Shown here piece by piece: positions 1 to 11,039 of a stretch of 64,000 nt of DNA. Position 1 is the first letter of the stretch, and every line of letters starts with the position of its first letter. The notes below the pieces were generated by a model that was not told the DNA's origin, did not search any database, and saw only the letters and a program-made list of their open reading frames with translations. Made by a program: the position numbers and the translations under genes. Origin of the DNA: Carettochelys insculpta (taxonomy: Eukaryota; Chordata; Testudines; Carettochelyidae); the NCBI RefSeq assembly GCF_033958435.1, contig NC_134146.1:28294501-28358500 (forward strand), given 5' to 3'.

Positions 1-560
1 AAAAATATACTGCAGAATTGGAGCTTCAGAAAAAGGCAACAAGAATAAATAGGGACATGGTGGGGGGAATTGAAAAGACTGCTTGCTTGCTTCAGAAAGC
101 AGACTAATGAAGGGAGCCATGGTAAAAATGTATGAAATAATGAAAAAGAAAGTACATCAGGAACTTCGGTTCTCCTTCTGTCATTACATCAGAATAAGGA
201 GACATTCAGTGAAGTTAAAAGGTAGCTAATCCAAAATTGATTAAAGGAGATATGAATTTTGACTTGCTACAGGAAATTTTTGAGGCCAAGAAGGTAACAT
301 GATTCATATGTATTTAAAGAATTGATTTTAAAGAATGTCCAGATTTGTTTAAAAGATAAGAATGTTGGAAGAGAAATTAGATATCCTACTTCAGGCTTTA
401 AATCAACCTTTTAGTTACTAAGAGAACATGGGGCCTAATGTCTGGGATAGACATTATCCCACATTTGCTTAGGGCCAGGTTCTTGAACGATTCTGTGATG
501 CACGTGATATTAGACTAGCTGGATCTCAGGTCTAATCTAGTGTGGTGATTTGTTTCTTAA
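1..560 (+). mobile_element. Degenerate CR1-type LINE remnant
   Basis: The first 60 bases read like the end of a CR1 ORF2 (the 'aaaaggcaacaagaat' stretch common in amniote CR1). The stretch at about 430-560 resembles a CR1 3' untranslated region, with 'gacattatcccacatttgct' followed by 'gccaggttcttg' and a 'tctaatctagtgtgg' tail. The reading frame is destroyed by stops. Identification is by remembered consensus only; the middle third is too diverged to assign. The element probably continues upstream of the window. Confidence 0.5.
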
Positions 561-1316
561 CTGGATATTCTGAGATGTGGCTTGGGGAAGTTGTGCTCTC
601 CAGACTAGTGTGTGGCCTAAGACACTTTCTCCAACAGTTGCAATGAAGCAGACACTGAGCTGGTGGTAGATTGTGAGCTGCACAGTTTTATGGGTATGCC
701 AGCCTGTGCACCTAGACCATTAGTTACTATTTCAGTGACCCTAATGCTTCCAAACTATTGCTGCCAAAGCATCCCTGCCTCTTTGCAAAGTGAATGTTAT
801 ATTGTCCTTTGGAGAGAACAGAAAACAGTTCTGCACTCACTTTCGTCCTAATCCTGCTCCTACTGAAGTCAGCAGTAGTTTTGCACTTGACTTCCATGTG
901 CACAGGACTGAACCATGTGCTAACAAGAGGAATTCACTTTGTGTGCATTCCCCATATTTAGCAAAATAATTGTAACTTGGAACTGCAATTTTTGTAAAAT
1001 GAATGAAGCAGTTGCTCTAGCTCCCTCAGTGGGAATTTAGTCACTTCTATTAACAGAAATTGTCCAGGTCCCATTAACATGTTCATGGGCCCTTCCTGTC
1101 TCTGCATATTTTTAGCAAATACTCAACAGGATAAAAAAAGAAAAGTGCTACCACATTTCCTAGGAGTTAATTTTAATTACTTAATAGTTGCTAATTAAAA
1201 TAAAAAGCTTACACACTCTGATTTACTAGAAAGACACTGGGCTCTTTTCTGTTCACAGCTAATCTCCAGCTGCCCGTTGAGAGTAACACTCAGGTAGAGC
1301 CCTTTATAGTAACAAA

Positions 1317-2448
1317 GGCCGTGTCTAGATTAGAGTGGTCCGTCAACAGAAGTTTTTGTTGGAAGATATCTTCGGACAAGACTTCTGTCAACAGGTTGTG
1401 GCCAGACAGCAAAGCAGATTGCTCTTTTGATTTGCTCTGTTGACAGAGAGCAGCCAGACTGCCTGGACACCTCTTGACAAAATAGCCAACTGGAACACCA
1501 TCAGACAGGGTTGCATCGCCACCAATCCCTTTCAGGACCTCAGGAGGTGTGCCGTTAAAGGCTCCTCTCCCCACCCGGAGATGCCCGTTCCCTGCCCAGG
1601 CCAAGATGTGCCTACCTCCATGAGGGGCAGCACAGCTTCTAGAGCAGGGCTTCAATGCTTGCTGTGAGAGACAGCATTTTCCAGTTAGCCAAGGTGCCAG
1701 AGCAGCCCCCAGGCTTGCATTGGCTCCACCCAGAGGTGCTTCAGGACCTGCTACACCTCCTCACGGCTGTCCTCCTTTTCCTCTGGGAGAGTGAGCCAGA
1801 CACCAGCTTTGAGGAACTCGCCATTGCTGCTGCATGGTCCCAAGCACCCGCCCTGCCCCCAGGCCCAGATGCAGGTGGAGTGAAGCTTCGTCCACCTCAA
1901 GGCACACTTTAGATGCCTGCTCACCCTACTGGATGTTGGGGGAGCACAACATCCCCCAGGTTTGGTGGCATGATGTGCCCTGCACAACCTTGTGGCGGGA
2001 AAGGGGGAGGCCTTCCTCTGGGGTGGGGGGTGGACACCAGTCTCGGGTATGAGCAGCCGGGTGCAGTGCCAATCCACCAGGCCCATCAGGGTGGGCTGTG
2101 ATGTCCAGCCACAGAGGGGGTGTCCCTCCCTGGGTCTCCACCCACACAGGGAACGGGCACTTCTCTCCTGTGAGCATGCCTGTATGCAGGCAGCCGCACT
2201 CCTCAGTGTGTCTGGGGTCCGGCTGTTGCCATCGTGGCTAGCCTGCTTCCAGTCATGGCAGGTGCTGGCAGGCCCCCCATGCCTCCAAGGCCCAGGGCTC
2301 CACTGGCCTCCCATGAGGCTGGCAGCAGCCTGGTGCCTGTTTTCAGGGGCTGCCTTCTGGGTACGGGTGGCACTTGCCACGATTGCAGCATGACTGCTGG
2401 TTGGTTTGTTTTTCGAGGAGCCCAATGAGCAATGGAAGTGTTGATAAT
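1317..2448 (+). mobile_element. Truncated TIR transposon with GC-rich interior
   Basis: The left end GGCCGTGTCTAGATTAGAG matches the terminal motif shared by a dozen elements in this window. The next 150 bases carry the 'tctgtcaacag' motifs also seen in the element at 3845. From about 1500 to 2440 the sequence is GC-rich with overlapping spurious reading frames on both strands. No right-hand terminal repeat was found, so the element is truncated or its boundary is wrong. One + strand stretch near 1700-1830 has a leucine-rich protein-like look, but I could not name it. Confidence 0.4.
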
Positions 2449-2456
2449 GGCTAGAC

Positions 2457-2958
2457 CAGGCTTTTCCAAACTTTGTGTAGTTGGAACCCATTTTTTTCAG
2501 TACCTTTTTTTGCAGCCCAAAAATAAAAACACACACAAAAAAATGAAGTATCAGAGGGGTAGCCGTGTTAGTCTGGATCTGTAGCAGCAACGAAGGGTCC
2601 TGTGGCACCTTATAGACTAACAGAAAAGTTTAGAGCATGAGCTTTCGTGAGTTAACTCACTTCTTCAGATGCTGCATGCTCTAAACTTTTCTGTTAGTCT
2701 ATAAGGTGCCACAGGACCCTTCGTTGCTGCTACAAAAAATGACAAATTTTCACTGTTTATTATTTAATCACAATAATACATCTAAATCTTGATTATAAAA
2801 TACTGAAGTGCCTAACTTATTATTACCTTAATTATGAAAATATGAAATGTACCAAATTAATAGGATCGTGCACGATAACTTGTATATTTTCCAAGGACCG
2901 GTATTTTTTTTCCCCCAGGACTGGTCCTGGGCCGCAGACAACACTTTGGGAAGTGCTG
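2457..2958. mobile_element. hAT-like element, interrupted by a later insertion
   Basis: The terminal inverted repeats are CAGGCTTTTCCAAACTTTG on the left and the complement of CAGCACTTCCCAAAG on the right. They are flanked by the 8-bp target duplication ggctagac (2449-2456) / tgctagac (2959-2966), 7 of 8 bases matching. An 8-bp duplication and CAG ends are hallmarks of hAT transposons. There is no transposase frame, so this is a non-autonomous or internally deleted copy. A Penelope-like inverted dimer (2547-2733) sits inside it and must be younger. Confidence 0.75.
2547..2733. mobile_element. Penelope-like 3' end, inverted dimer with perfect arms
   Basis: Bases 2580-2639 and 2675-2734 are perfect reverse complements over 60 bases, separated by a 35-base spacer that contains a small GTGAG/CTCAC hairpin. 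The left copy extends outward to the family's terminal motif ('tatcagaggggtagccgtg', antisense); the right copy stops short of it. The flanks carry aaaaaatga at 2538-2546 and again at 2734-2742, a likely 9-bp target duplication that overlaps the right arm by one base. Assignment to the Penelope-like family rests on the related unit that flanks the GIY-YIG domain at 60.2-61.0 kb. Confidence 0.75.
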
Positions 2959-2969
2959 TGCTAGACTAT

Positions 2970-3051
2970 ATTGACCTCCTGTGGTCTGGCAAATTTTCTC
3001 ATGCAGCACCAGTCAGGTCCCACGGATGCTGGACTAGAAAGGTTCAACCTG
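2970..3051 (-). mobile_element. Pogo/Tigger-like (MER2-like) end fragment
   Basis: The right end reads GCTGGACTAGAAAGGTTCAA followed by CCTG and then TA. This is the complement of the 'caggttgaacctctc...' terminus also seen at 21363 and 29604. Only about 80 bases remain. It directly abuts the hAT element ending at 2958. Confidence 0.5.
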
Positions 3052-3844
3052 TACATGAAACTGTGGGTCATGTTTGGAGTGCACTTTGTTAAATAACCTT
3101 CCTTGTGTGCCCCAGGACCCAGCTAGGGTTTTAGATAATGGGGAGCATGCCTGGCAGGAAAAGAGGCCCGAGATGGATCCAGACTCTAGCTACATTTGGG
3201 GTCAGCAAAGTTTACGGAAGAGTGCTGAAAGTTGGAAGTCTTGAGGGTGTAGGAATTTACATTTCAAAGAGTTGAAATAACCTGTTCTCCAATCTCACCC
3301 TATACTATAATGTGTACCTAATTCTTGCCTGTTCCCAGTTGTCTCCTTGCTCACGGTATCTGATCCTGGGCTTCCAGTCCTTGAGCCCTACAAAATCTGG
3401 CCATGTGATCTGACCTCTCTCTCCTTTTGTCCCCCGGTATTACATCTGTCCCACACATGACATGCTGTCATTGTCACAGTAGTCCTCCTACAGAAATCTT
3501 TCTTCTTTTCCTCAATCCAACCTTTTTGCAGTCTCTGTTTTTTCTCCAGAAGACAGTGGCAAAATCTTGTCCATACCTAGGAGTGCTTTCAAACTCTGCT
3601 GACCACCTCCACTTCCTGAGAGAGCAGCAGAGACAAATAACGCCTCCCCCCCCGCCCCCCAAATCTGTCCTTCTTCTCTTCCCTGAGATTTCTTGTCTGT
3701 GCATAAATCCTTCTGTGGGTCAGGATCCATATCTCCAAATTCATTAACTAGCTCTCAGCCTTTGGAAGGAAGAGTATCCTTATCTCCATGCTGCAGAAGA
3801 GGATCATTAGGACTATGGGGAAGACAGCAGAGCTGAGACACTGA

Positions 3845-4090
3845 GGCTACGTCTACACTAGAAGCATCTGTCTACAGAAGTGACTGTTGGAAGAGAGGTT
3901 CCAACAAAACTCCTGTCGACAGATCGCATCTGCATATAAAAGCAGATGGATCTTTTGATCGGCTCTGTCAACAGAAGGGCCCCCGGAGCATCTACACATC
4001 TTTTTTGTTGATGGTTTCTATCGACAAAACCTACTTTGTGTGTAGACGCACCACAAGTTTTGTCTACAAAAGTCTAGTTTAGAAGTAGCC
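3845..4090. mobile_element. Short TIR transposon (GGCTACGTCTACAC ends)
   Basis: The element starts GGCTACGTCTACACTAG and ends with the complement of GGCTACTTCTAAACTAG, 14-15 of 17 bases matching. The interior is rich in 'tctgtcgacag'-type palindromic motifs, as at 1317-1500. No open reading frame is present. I could not see a convincing target-site duplication, so the superfamily is left open. Confidence 0.65.
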
Positions 4091-4634
4091 AGAGAGAGGT
4101 GAAGTAAATTGCAGGCACTGGCAAGGAGGCAATATCAGGACTGTGAGTGGGACTCGCCATAAATTCCAGTTCAGTCTCACCTAATCTAATCTCAAAGTGT
4201 TTTCTTCCCATTTTAAATGTGTGCTTTCACTGTGAAAGTTTTACAAAACTGAATTTATTACTTTTACCTGTCCCTAAAATTGATTCATTTTTATTCTTCA
4301 GGATTATGAATAAAATCTGTTCTTTTTTTCCCTTTAGTTCGTTATTTTTAGATAATTTGAACCAAGGATCTCTTGGGACCAAGTTTACCCTCTCAACATT
4401 ATGGCCAGCATGTGCACACATGAAAATAAGTTGAGTTACTGGGTGAACATAGGTTTTGGCAGTGAGTCCAGAATGCTTCTGAAATTCCATAGGCTGTCTC
4501 TCTGCTGAAGTAAATACTGTGACCCGTTACCACAGGAAGATATAGAAGAAATAAGGAGAGCCATTTAGGTGCATGTGCCCTCAAGGTCATAGCAGGCAAG
4601 CACCATGTGTATGTGTATTTCTATCTCTGTTTAG

Positions 4635-4741
4635 TATGGCTATGGTCTGAAGAAGTGGGTCTGTCCCACGAGAGCTCATCACCTAATAAATTATTTTGTT
4701 AGTCTTTAAAGTGCTACTGGACTGCTTTTTTGTTTTGATTG
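4635..4741 (+). mobile_element. Penelope-like 3' fragment (single, not inverted)
   Basis: A single sense copy runs from the conserved hairpin core (CTGAAGA at 4647-4653, then a GTGGG/CCCAC stem) through 'gttagtctttaaagtgctac' to 'tttttgttttg'. It lacks the terminal motif. A perfect 11-bp direct repeat, tctctgtttag, flanks it at 4624-4634 and 4742-4752. That shows a complete insertion event of a piece truncated at both ends. Confidence 0.75.
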
Positions 4742-5734
4742 TCTCTGTTTAGATATTTCTTGTGAGAGCTAGGGAGGGAAATGATCTGTTAATTTAGTTA
4801 GCTAAGCTGAAATCAGGTTACTAATAGAAAGGAGTTGTTTACCATAGGATTTTAATGTTTAGATCACAAAAATAAACATTCAGCATTCAATAAACACTCT
4901 CACAGGATGTCCTGCATTTTCAGTTCCTTCTGAAGGTTCTCCATGTTTAGCTCATTGTTGTACTATTAGTAAGACTGTGTTGCTTTCATATGTAAGGTTG
5001 ATGTTTTTTATTGATAAATGCCAGCTTTTAATTGTGATTGTTTCTTAAAAAGTACTATTGAAATGTGTTACTTGAGGGAGGAGGCCATGTTTTCCTACTT
5101 TGCTATATAAAATTAGGTTTAGTAGTCTGTATTCAGGCATCTAATTAGATGTGGCTTGTATTTTTTTTTCCAGGGCTGGAATCATGCTAAAGCCCTGGAT
5201 ATTTGCATACAAATTGCAGATATGAAATGTCGCAGTTTGCATATTCAAATATGCAGGATATTCCCCCCCCACCACAAAAAAAAAAAAAAGTGCCAGCCAG
5301 CTCTCACCCCCTCCTCGCATCCAGCCCTGCAGCTGGGGCTACCAACGTGCCAGTACCCAGCAAATAACGGCACAAAACAAAAGCACTGCAAATACTCATT
5401 AGCTTATTAAAATAACAAACCCAAATTGCACACATGCAGCACAAAAGCACATCCCTTTTTTCCAGTTGTATCCTCCCCATTTTGGTGATATTCAACATCC
5501 CACCACCTTGTCATTTCCCCCCAAGTCGTCTTTACGTGCAATTCAAAGTGGGAAGTAGAGGAAGAAAGTGCTGCTGATTTAACTTTGGCTAGGGAGGAGA
5601 CTGAAGGGAGGAGGGAGAATGAATAGTGTAGAACTTAAAAGGATTTGGGAGGGCTAAAATGTAATGGGAGAGTCTGGGGAGCGAGCTGGGGCTGGGAGAT
5701 AGTTTTAGAGAGGGTAGGGATGAGTTGAGACTGG

Positions 5735-6414
5735 GGCCAGGCCTACACAAGGAGGTAAAATCGATTTTTAGATATGCAAATCCAGCGATGAGAATTGCAA
5801 AGCTGAAATCAACTGGTCTGAAATCAAATTTTGGCACACAGCAGGAGGTCAATGGAGAAACCCTTACACCTTGAGACTGCCAGAAGGACTGGGCTCAATG
5901 ACGGTGCCATGACCATTCAGTATAGCGCAGGGGTGTCCAATACACTCTCCACATGTAGCAAATAGGACGCTGCACAGTGGTGACAATGGGGGTGGGGCAA
6001 CATGTGGCTCTTGGAGCCTTTAAATGCAGCTGTTGAGGGAAGAGCCTCCTGTGGTAGGGTGCCATCTGCCTGCTCTGTGCAGATGCCCTACTGCTTGGTG
6101 GGAGAAGAGTGTGGTGGTGGTGGTGGCTTTGGTGAATTGCCAGCATTGAATTAGAATGTGGGGTGGGGAAGCTGGGGGTGCCTGGCTCTGGGGGAGCGTG
6201 AGGGCATTTACTTGGGGAGTGGGGTTGGGAGTGCCTGGCTCCATAAAATTTTGTATAATACAGTGTGGTACATATGGAAAGACGACGCCCACAAGTGTGG
6301 TGCTCTTAGAATTCCTATTGGACACCACTGATTTGGTGCCCCTCAGGTGCACTACATCGAACCCTGGAAGATGGACTGCCAGCATGTCTGTCTTCCCATA
6401 AGTGTAGACGTACC
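5735..6414. mobile_element. TIR transposon split by a nested hAT
   Basis: The left end GGCCAGGCCTACAC and the right end GTGTAGACGTACC belong to the shared GGCTRYGTCTACAC family. Between them lies a separate hAT-like element (5928-6330), leaving about 277 bases of the older element. The parts on either side of the insertion carry 'tcgattttt' and 'acatcgaa' motifs typical of this class of turtle repeat. Confidence 0.5.
5928..6330. mobile_element. hAT-like element nested in a TIR element
   Basis: The ends CAGGGGTGTCCAATA and (complement of) CAGTGGTGTCCAATAG match each other and match the element at 14069-14565, which carries a perfect target duplication. The interior includes 'tgtggctcttggagcc', also shared with that copy in the opposite orientation. 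No 8-bp duplication survives here. The ORFs seen here on both strands are fortuitous. Confidence 0.6.
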
Positions 6415-7014
6415 ATGAAGAGTGACTAGGGGGTATGCTAGGGAGGAGTGGTAGAGGTTAGATCAGGAGAAAATACAAATTTAACTTTAGCCTTGAGTGA
6501 GCTTATGGTGCTGGGATCTTTAACATAGAGTATGTATAGGGCCCCTCCGACATGAAATTTTAGTCAATGAACAATCTCTCTAAAAAGGGCTGGGGTCAGA
6601 GAGAGAATATTTAGGGACACATTTTCAAGTAGGCCTCAGAATCTGCACCCAGGTGGGGGGGGGCATGCGTGTGCAAGTTAAGTAATTTACTTTTAAAAAA
6701 TAAAGGTTTGCATGCTCATACGCTCGTGTGCAAAATCTGCAGGCACCAATAAGGATATCTTTTTGAAGCAGTATCTTAGTGTGTGCGGTGTAATGAAGTT
6801 ATAACATAAAATCCTGAAAATATATTGATCCATAGTTTCACATTAAATTAAAAGCTGGCTTTCTGAAGTGGCTAGAATTCTTCTAGCAACTAGGATGAAA
6901 GTGTGGCCACTTTATTCTTAGCTCAAAACTTGAATCTTTGTTTACGTGGACGCTGCATATTGTAAAAGAAACTGTTTTCCATAAGGGTATTAAATATTAA
7001 AATTTGTCTTTTAG

Positions 7015-7071
7015 GTGAAAAAGAACGGACTGTCTCAGACGATCAGTCAGGAGGAAAGAAAAAGGCAAGAG
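7015..7071 (+). CDS. ARHGEF26: ARHGEF26 coding exon before the DH domain
   Basis: This 57-base exon lies between the acceptor 'cttttag' and the donor 'gtattc'. It is phase 0 at both ends and encodes 19 residues ending QEERKRQE. That short helix immediately precedes the DH domain in the ephexin/SGEF group of Rho guanine exchange factors. It joins in frame to the next exon (AIFEV...), as the family requires. The exon is small and its first ten residues are poorly conserved, so on its own it would be weak. Its position, frame and the ERKRQE stretch make it convincing. The preceding exons, which encode the long N-terminal region, are not in the window. Confidence 0.85.
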
Positions 7072-8743
7072 GTATTCATTGAGCAATTAATTTTTAATTG
7101 TTGATTTAGTAATACACAGCAGGCCTGACTGGATATTTTATGCATGTCTTTAATGTACTTGACCATATGGGGGACAGTTTTAGTACTTCCTGTTCCAGTC
7201 TTTGCTGCCCTGGATTTTCAGGCTGGATTTTCTCCCTTACCGTGACCGTTTTGTCAGCACTGAGGGACAGTAAAACCCACTGGATCTCCCGAGGAAGTGG
7301 GAATCTCCAGCTTGGGCAGCTGGGGTGACCCTTGTGTGTTCTTGGCAGTGGTGTGGTTGAGGCAGGTAATGCTTCAGTGAACTCCAGCTGGTGGATGGAT
7401 CCTTAGGGGTCATAGCCACTCAGGCTCTCTGCACTACACTGGGACGAGCATGGAACCAGCTCTAGAATGTGAGCAGCAGGTAGTGCATAACGTGAGATCC
7501 TGTCCACCCTCTAGCAGAGAACAGAGGCTATTATTTCTAGATTGTGTGCACGAGATTTGTAACAGTCCACTCTGCAGCTTCCCAAACCTTAGTGCCCTCA
7601 GGTTTAGCCAAAAAATGTCTCGCAGGCCTCATGTTTTTTGTATGTTAGTACAAGTGTTTTCAGTAGAGGTGGGCCCTTCAGGAAGGGAAAAGAAGTAATC
7701 CTACAATGTGGCTGTGCTTAGAGTAGGTGTCTGTACAGCATTGTCATTGTGCTTATAGGTAGACATTTATCTAACAAATAAGCTTTCACATTTACCTAAC
7801 ACCCAATTTATATGGAACCTGTTGGGAAAATGTATTTGTTTACTATTGTTGGATGGGGTTTAAGAGAAACAAGATTTCAAACTGCAAGTTGTCACCTGTA
7901 ATGGTGATTTAAGTTAATATTGTGAATTTTTGTGTATATTGTGTCCAGAAGATATACTTCTGTGATTAGGCTGGCCTAAATGGGAATAGGTTTATTAAAT
8001 ACATTCACTTCCCTTCAAATTATGTAGTTTTAATCATGAATTCATACATTTTTTTTGCAACATTGCACAAAGTTGTCGTACACACCTGTCTCTCAGTATT
8101 TTCATGAAGCCACTCAGTAGCTGTTGCCACACAGACATCTGCTCATGTGGGTGCAGTGCAAATCAAGTCTAACTGCATTTCAGACTGGAAAGTCACAGAA
8201 AGTCTCCTCCTAAGCTAACTACTGAGTCGTATTTGGTAAATATTTTCTCAATCTTTCTCTTCTGGTTTCTGTTTACTGTATATGAGAGCCCGAGATCATC
8301 TTGATTTCTTCTGCCGTGCTAAGTGTTTTGGGTATAAAGTAGGAGAGATGTCTTATCAAAACTTGTTTACACTCTGCATTCATCGCTGATATTAGCAGCA
8401 AACTGGCTTTTGTTTTGACTTTCAGACACACTAGCCTAGCCTTGCTGTTCTCAGACTGGAGGAAGTCAACAAAGGCTCTCATAAAAACCAAAGGAGCTAC
8501 CCTATAATACAGTGAAGGCTTAGCTTTGTGAGTTCCCCCATGTATAAAAATGCAGAGATCAGAACAAATTAGTCATGGAGCTCTGCAGATCCTTTTAGGC
8601 AAATCGTTCCCTAGTGAGTGCAGCTGGGGAAACAGTGTAACCAGGGTGAAGTTAGAAATGTGCCTGGTGAGCAAAGGAAAGCAGCCAGAATGATGTGTTC
8701 AGACCCACTTTCCCTGCCCTCCCACCCATCAGCCATATCAGTC

Positions 8744-9294
8744 CAGTAAACCCTCGAAATGCGCAATTTCAAGTTGTGCTTGACTCGCATTAACATGAGT
8801 TAAGCATAACTCAAAATCCTGCTCCCCTCGCCTCCATGTATGGCTCTGGCTCACCCCCTCCCCTGCACTGCAGCTCTGGTTCAAACTACCCGTGCGTGGC
8901 TCCAGTTCCATCCTCCTGCCCCGACTCAATTCCCCACCACCACCCAACCAGGGCTCCGGCTTGACACCCCCGTGACTTGCTCTGGCTCAACCATCCCCCC
9001 CCGCCCACTCCCGCATGGCTCCAGCTCAACTACACCCCCTGCAGGCCTAACCCACCCCAGGCTTAACCCCTCTGCCCCCCTCCCACAGCCCCAGCCCAAT
9101 GCCAGACATAACCCTCCCCTACTGCCCCCACAACCCCAGGACTTACCTTGCAAAAGGAGCTCCAGGTGCTCCTGCTGCTTCCCCAGGGCAGAACATGCAT
9201 TTTGCTGGTGAAAAGTCTCCCACGACTTAGGCAAATTTTGGGTTATGTGAGAGTTTGTGGTAACAGAACCCTCGTGTAAATCGAGGGTCTACTG
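8744..9294. mobile_element. Pogo/Tigger-like element with minisatellite-like interior
   Basis: The ends CAGTAAACCCTCGAAAT and (complement of) CAGTAGACCCTCGATTTAC are inverted repeats of the kind found on Tigger/pogo elements. The interior (about 8835-9130) is GC-rich and built from degenerate repeats of a 'tggctctggctcaccc' theme. A second copy with the same ends and the same theme is at 12108-12784. No TA duplication is visible on the left, so the superfamily is inferred. Confidence 0.6.
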
Positions 9295-10029
9295 TGAAGG
9301 GACTGGGCAGCTTTTGTGGCCTTAGGCTGGCTTGCATCTGGCTCTACTGTATAGACTTCTAGTGCTGAGGGATACATCAGGCCGGGATATAATATTTTAA
9401 GATTCATTTGCTTTATCCATCTGCTTGTACTGAGAAATGCACTTTTATGAGGACTCCTAACATGTTCCTGGTTCCTTTCCCTTTTTGATCTGAGACTACT
9501 GGTGTCTTCTGGTGGGAACTGAGAGTGGCTAGCTGTGGGGAGGGGACATACTGCATACTCCTTTTTCTGACCCCTCTGGTGTCCCTCCAATCTTCCCGTA
9601 GGAGTTGGCTTCTCTTCTTCGCATGGTAAATGCTTCAGAAAGGTGTAACTTGTTGAATGCCACCTGTTGCTGCATGCAACACTGAAAAGCTTTCCTGATG
9701 TGGCACCTTCTGAAGGTTGTCAGCCTTGCTTAATGGCTCTTCAAATTTTTAAGTGTTCCCCTAGACTTTTGGCTAATCAAGGTTCCATAATACAAGATAT
9801 CTAGATAAGACATTACTCACAGACTAACTGATATACAGTGTCCTATCTGTGTTATATTCTCTGCCCAGAGTACTGGAGTGGGCAAATCTTAAGAGGCTTT
9901 GCCTACAGCCATACTATTGTGGAAGATCAATCCACTCAGGCTCAATCTTCCATGGTTTTGTTTCTGTATGCACAAAACGGCACTTTCTGGGATCACAATC
10001 AAACCCGGAAATCCTTGTGAGAAGCGAGG

Positions 10030-10182
10030 ATTAAGGATGGTCAATGGGAGAAATGCTCCTGTCAACCTTTTTCCGTGTAGATAGCCGTAGCAGTCGACTG
10101 CTAAGTCAATTTGAGCTATGCAATTGGAATAGCTAAAATTGCATTTCAGTGGTCGACTGCTGTGTCTAGTATGGACATAGCC
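10030..10182. mobile_element. TIR transposon fragment
   Basis: The right end TAGTATGGACATAGCC is the shared GGCTRYGTCTACACTA terminus in complement. A pair of 'cagtcgactgct' motifs at 10092 and 10152 gives internal symmetry. The left boundary is uncertain; 10030 is an estimate from where the 'gtcaatgg' motif begins. Confidence 0.4.
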
Positions 10183-10253
10183 TTGGTGTCTGCAAAGCTG
10201 GAAAGATCAGAACTCATTTGGGTTGTAACCCTTGGGTATGGGTTACATAACCT

Positions 10254-10674
10254 TTGGATGTGTCTACATTGCAATTAAACATTCACAGCTGCCCTGTGTC
10301 AGCTCAGTTGCTCTTGTGGGGCTCAAGATGTGGGGCTATGAGTTTGTGGTATAGGCATTCAGGCTTGTGTTGGAGCCCTGAATGTGGCGTCCAGGTCTGC
10401 ACTAGAATTTTACAGGCTGCAGCAGTGCTGACAACTGCAGGGGGCAAGATGGGAAGGGAACTCATGCCCCTGCCCCCAAAGGGTTGGGCCCAAGGGTGGA
10501 AAGGGTGGGCTTAGGGCAGTCAGTCCTGCCCCTGCACCGTGGTGTTTCAAAAGGACCTGCGGGAAACTGCCCCTTGTATGCCCCTCCCCCGCATTAGCAG
10601 GCCTGACAGGCTGCAAGTCTAAGTTAGCTGATGTGAAGCAGCCATGGATATCTAATTGCAGTATAGGTATACCC
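10254..10674. mobile_element. TIR transposon with 'ctacattgcaatta' ends
   Basis: The left end 'ggatgtgtctacattgcaat' and the complement of the right end ('gggtatacctatactgcaat') are inverted copies. The middle (about 10390-10600) is GC-rich and looks like a second repeat inserted in the first. No coding potential was found. Confidence 0.5.
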
Positions 10675-10878
10675 TTTGTCCATTAGTCAGCTATGAGAAG
10701 GCTGCATCTTATCTCTTTTGTAGCGCTCCGTTTTGCATCTAAAAGTGTACTGTGTAAATACTGTTAAGCTTGTAGTGGCAAACTTAAAGTGGGTGATATT
10801 TTCTTCTGTTCTAATTTATACCATAATGTCTGTAGAACAGAACAGTTGATTGTAAGTCTGTTTTTTCCTACCATGCAG

Positions 10879-11039
10879 GCTATATTTGAAGTAATATCTT
10901 CTGAACATTCGTACTTGCTGAGTTTAGAGATTCTGATCCGGATGTTTAAAAATTCCAAAGAACTGAGTTTCACAATGACCAAAACAGAAAAACACCATCT
11001 TTTCTCAAATATTGCTGATGTCTGTGAAGCAAGCAAAAA
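10879..11039 (+). CDS. ARHGEF26: ARHGEF26 exon: start of DH domain
   Basis: This exon of 161 bases (acceptor 'catgcag', donor 'gtaagt') encodes [19 protein letters not shown] followed by [10 protein letters not shown] and a segment ending [12 protein letters not shown]. It is conserved region 1 of the Dbl-homology domain, the catalytic unit that removes GDP from Rho-family GTPases; SGEF is known to act on RhoG. The '[16 protein letters not shown]' helix contributes to the GTPase-binding face. Phase is 0 in and 2 out: the last two bases (AA) join G of the next exon to restore lysine. I chose ARHGEF26 over ARHGEF16 because the DH and PH residues agree with my memory of SGEF. I could not run an alignment. 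Confidence 0.93.

Larger units (their letters stand above)
1..7014 (+). other. ARHGEF26: ARHGEF26 upstream intron (partial), inventory
   Basis: This is non-coding sequence before the first visible exon. It is presumably intron, because the exon at 7015 is internal and begins at a splice acceptor. Contents: CR1 remnant (1-560), nothing recognised at 561-1316, truncated TIR element (1317-2448), hAT element with a nested Penelope-like dimer (2457-2958), pogo-like fragment (2970-3051), TIR elements (3845-4090, 5735-6414) and a Penelope-like fragment (4635-4741). I recognise nothing at 3052-3844, 4091-4634, 4753-5734 or 6415-7014 beyond C and A runs near 3647-3660 and 5262-5289. No upstream ARHGEF26 exon could be found here. 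Confidence 0.6.
7072..10878 (+). other. ARHGEF26: ARHGEF26 intron, inventory
   Basis: GT-AG intron of 3,807 bases. It holds a pogo-like element (8744-9294), a TIR element fragment (10030-10182) and a TIR element with an inner insertion (10254-10674). I recognise nothing in 7072-8743 or 9295-10029. Reading frames there are short and unremarkable. Confidence 0.8.

Noticed and set aside
1751..2608. 285-codon open frame on the minus strand, the longest in the window
   Set aside because: It runs across the boundary of a GC-rich TIR element into an unrelated hAT element and a Penelope-like unit, has no domain features, and overlaps equally open frames on the other strand.
4147..4434. Open frames around 4147-4490 on both strands
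   Set aside because: AT-rich unique sequence with no conserved motif; chance frames.
5165..5350. A stretch with 'ccagggctgga' and 'catccagccctgcagctggg' suggesting an inverted-end element
   Set aside because: The inverted match is short, and no target duplication or sister copy was found in the window.
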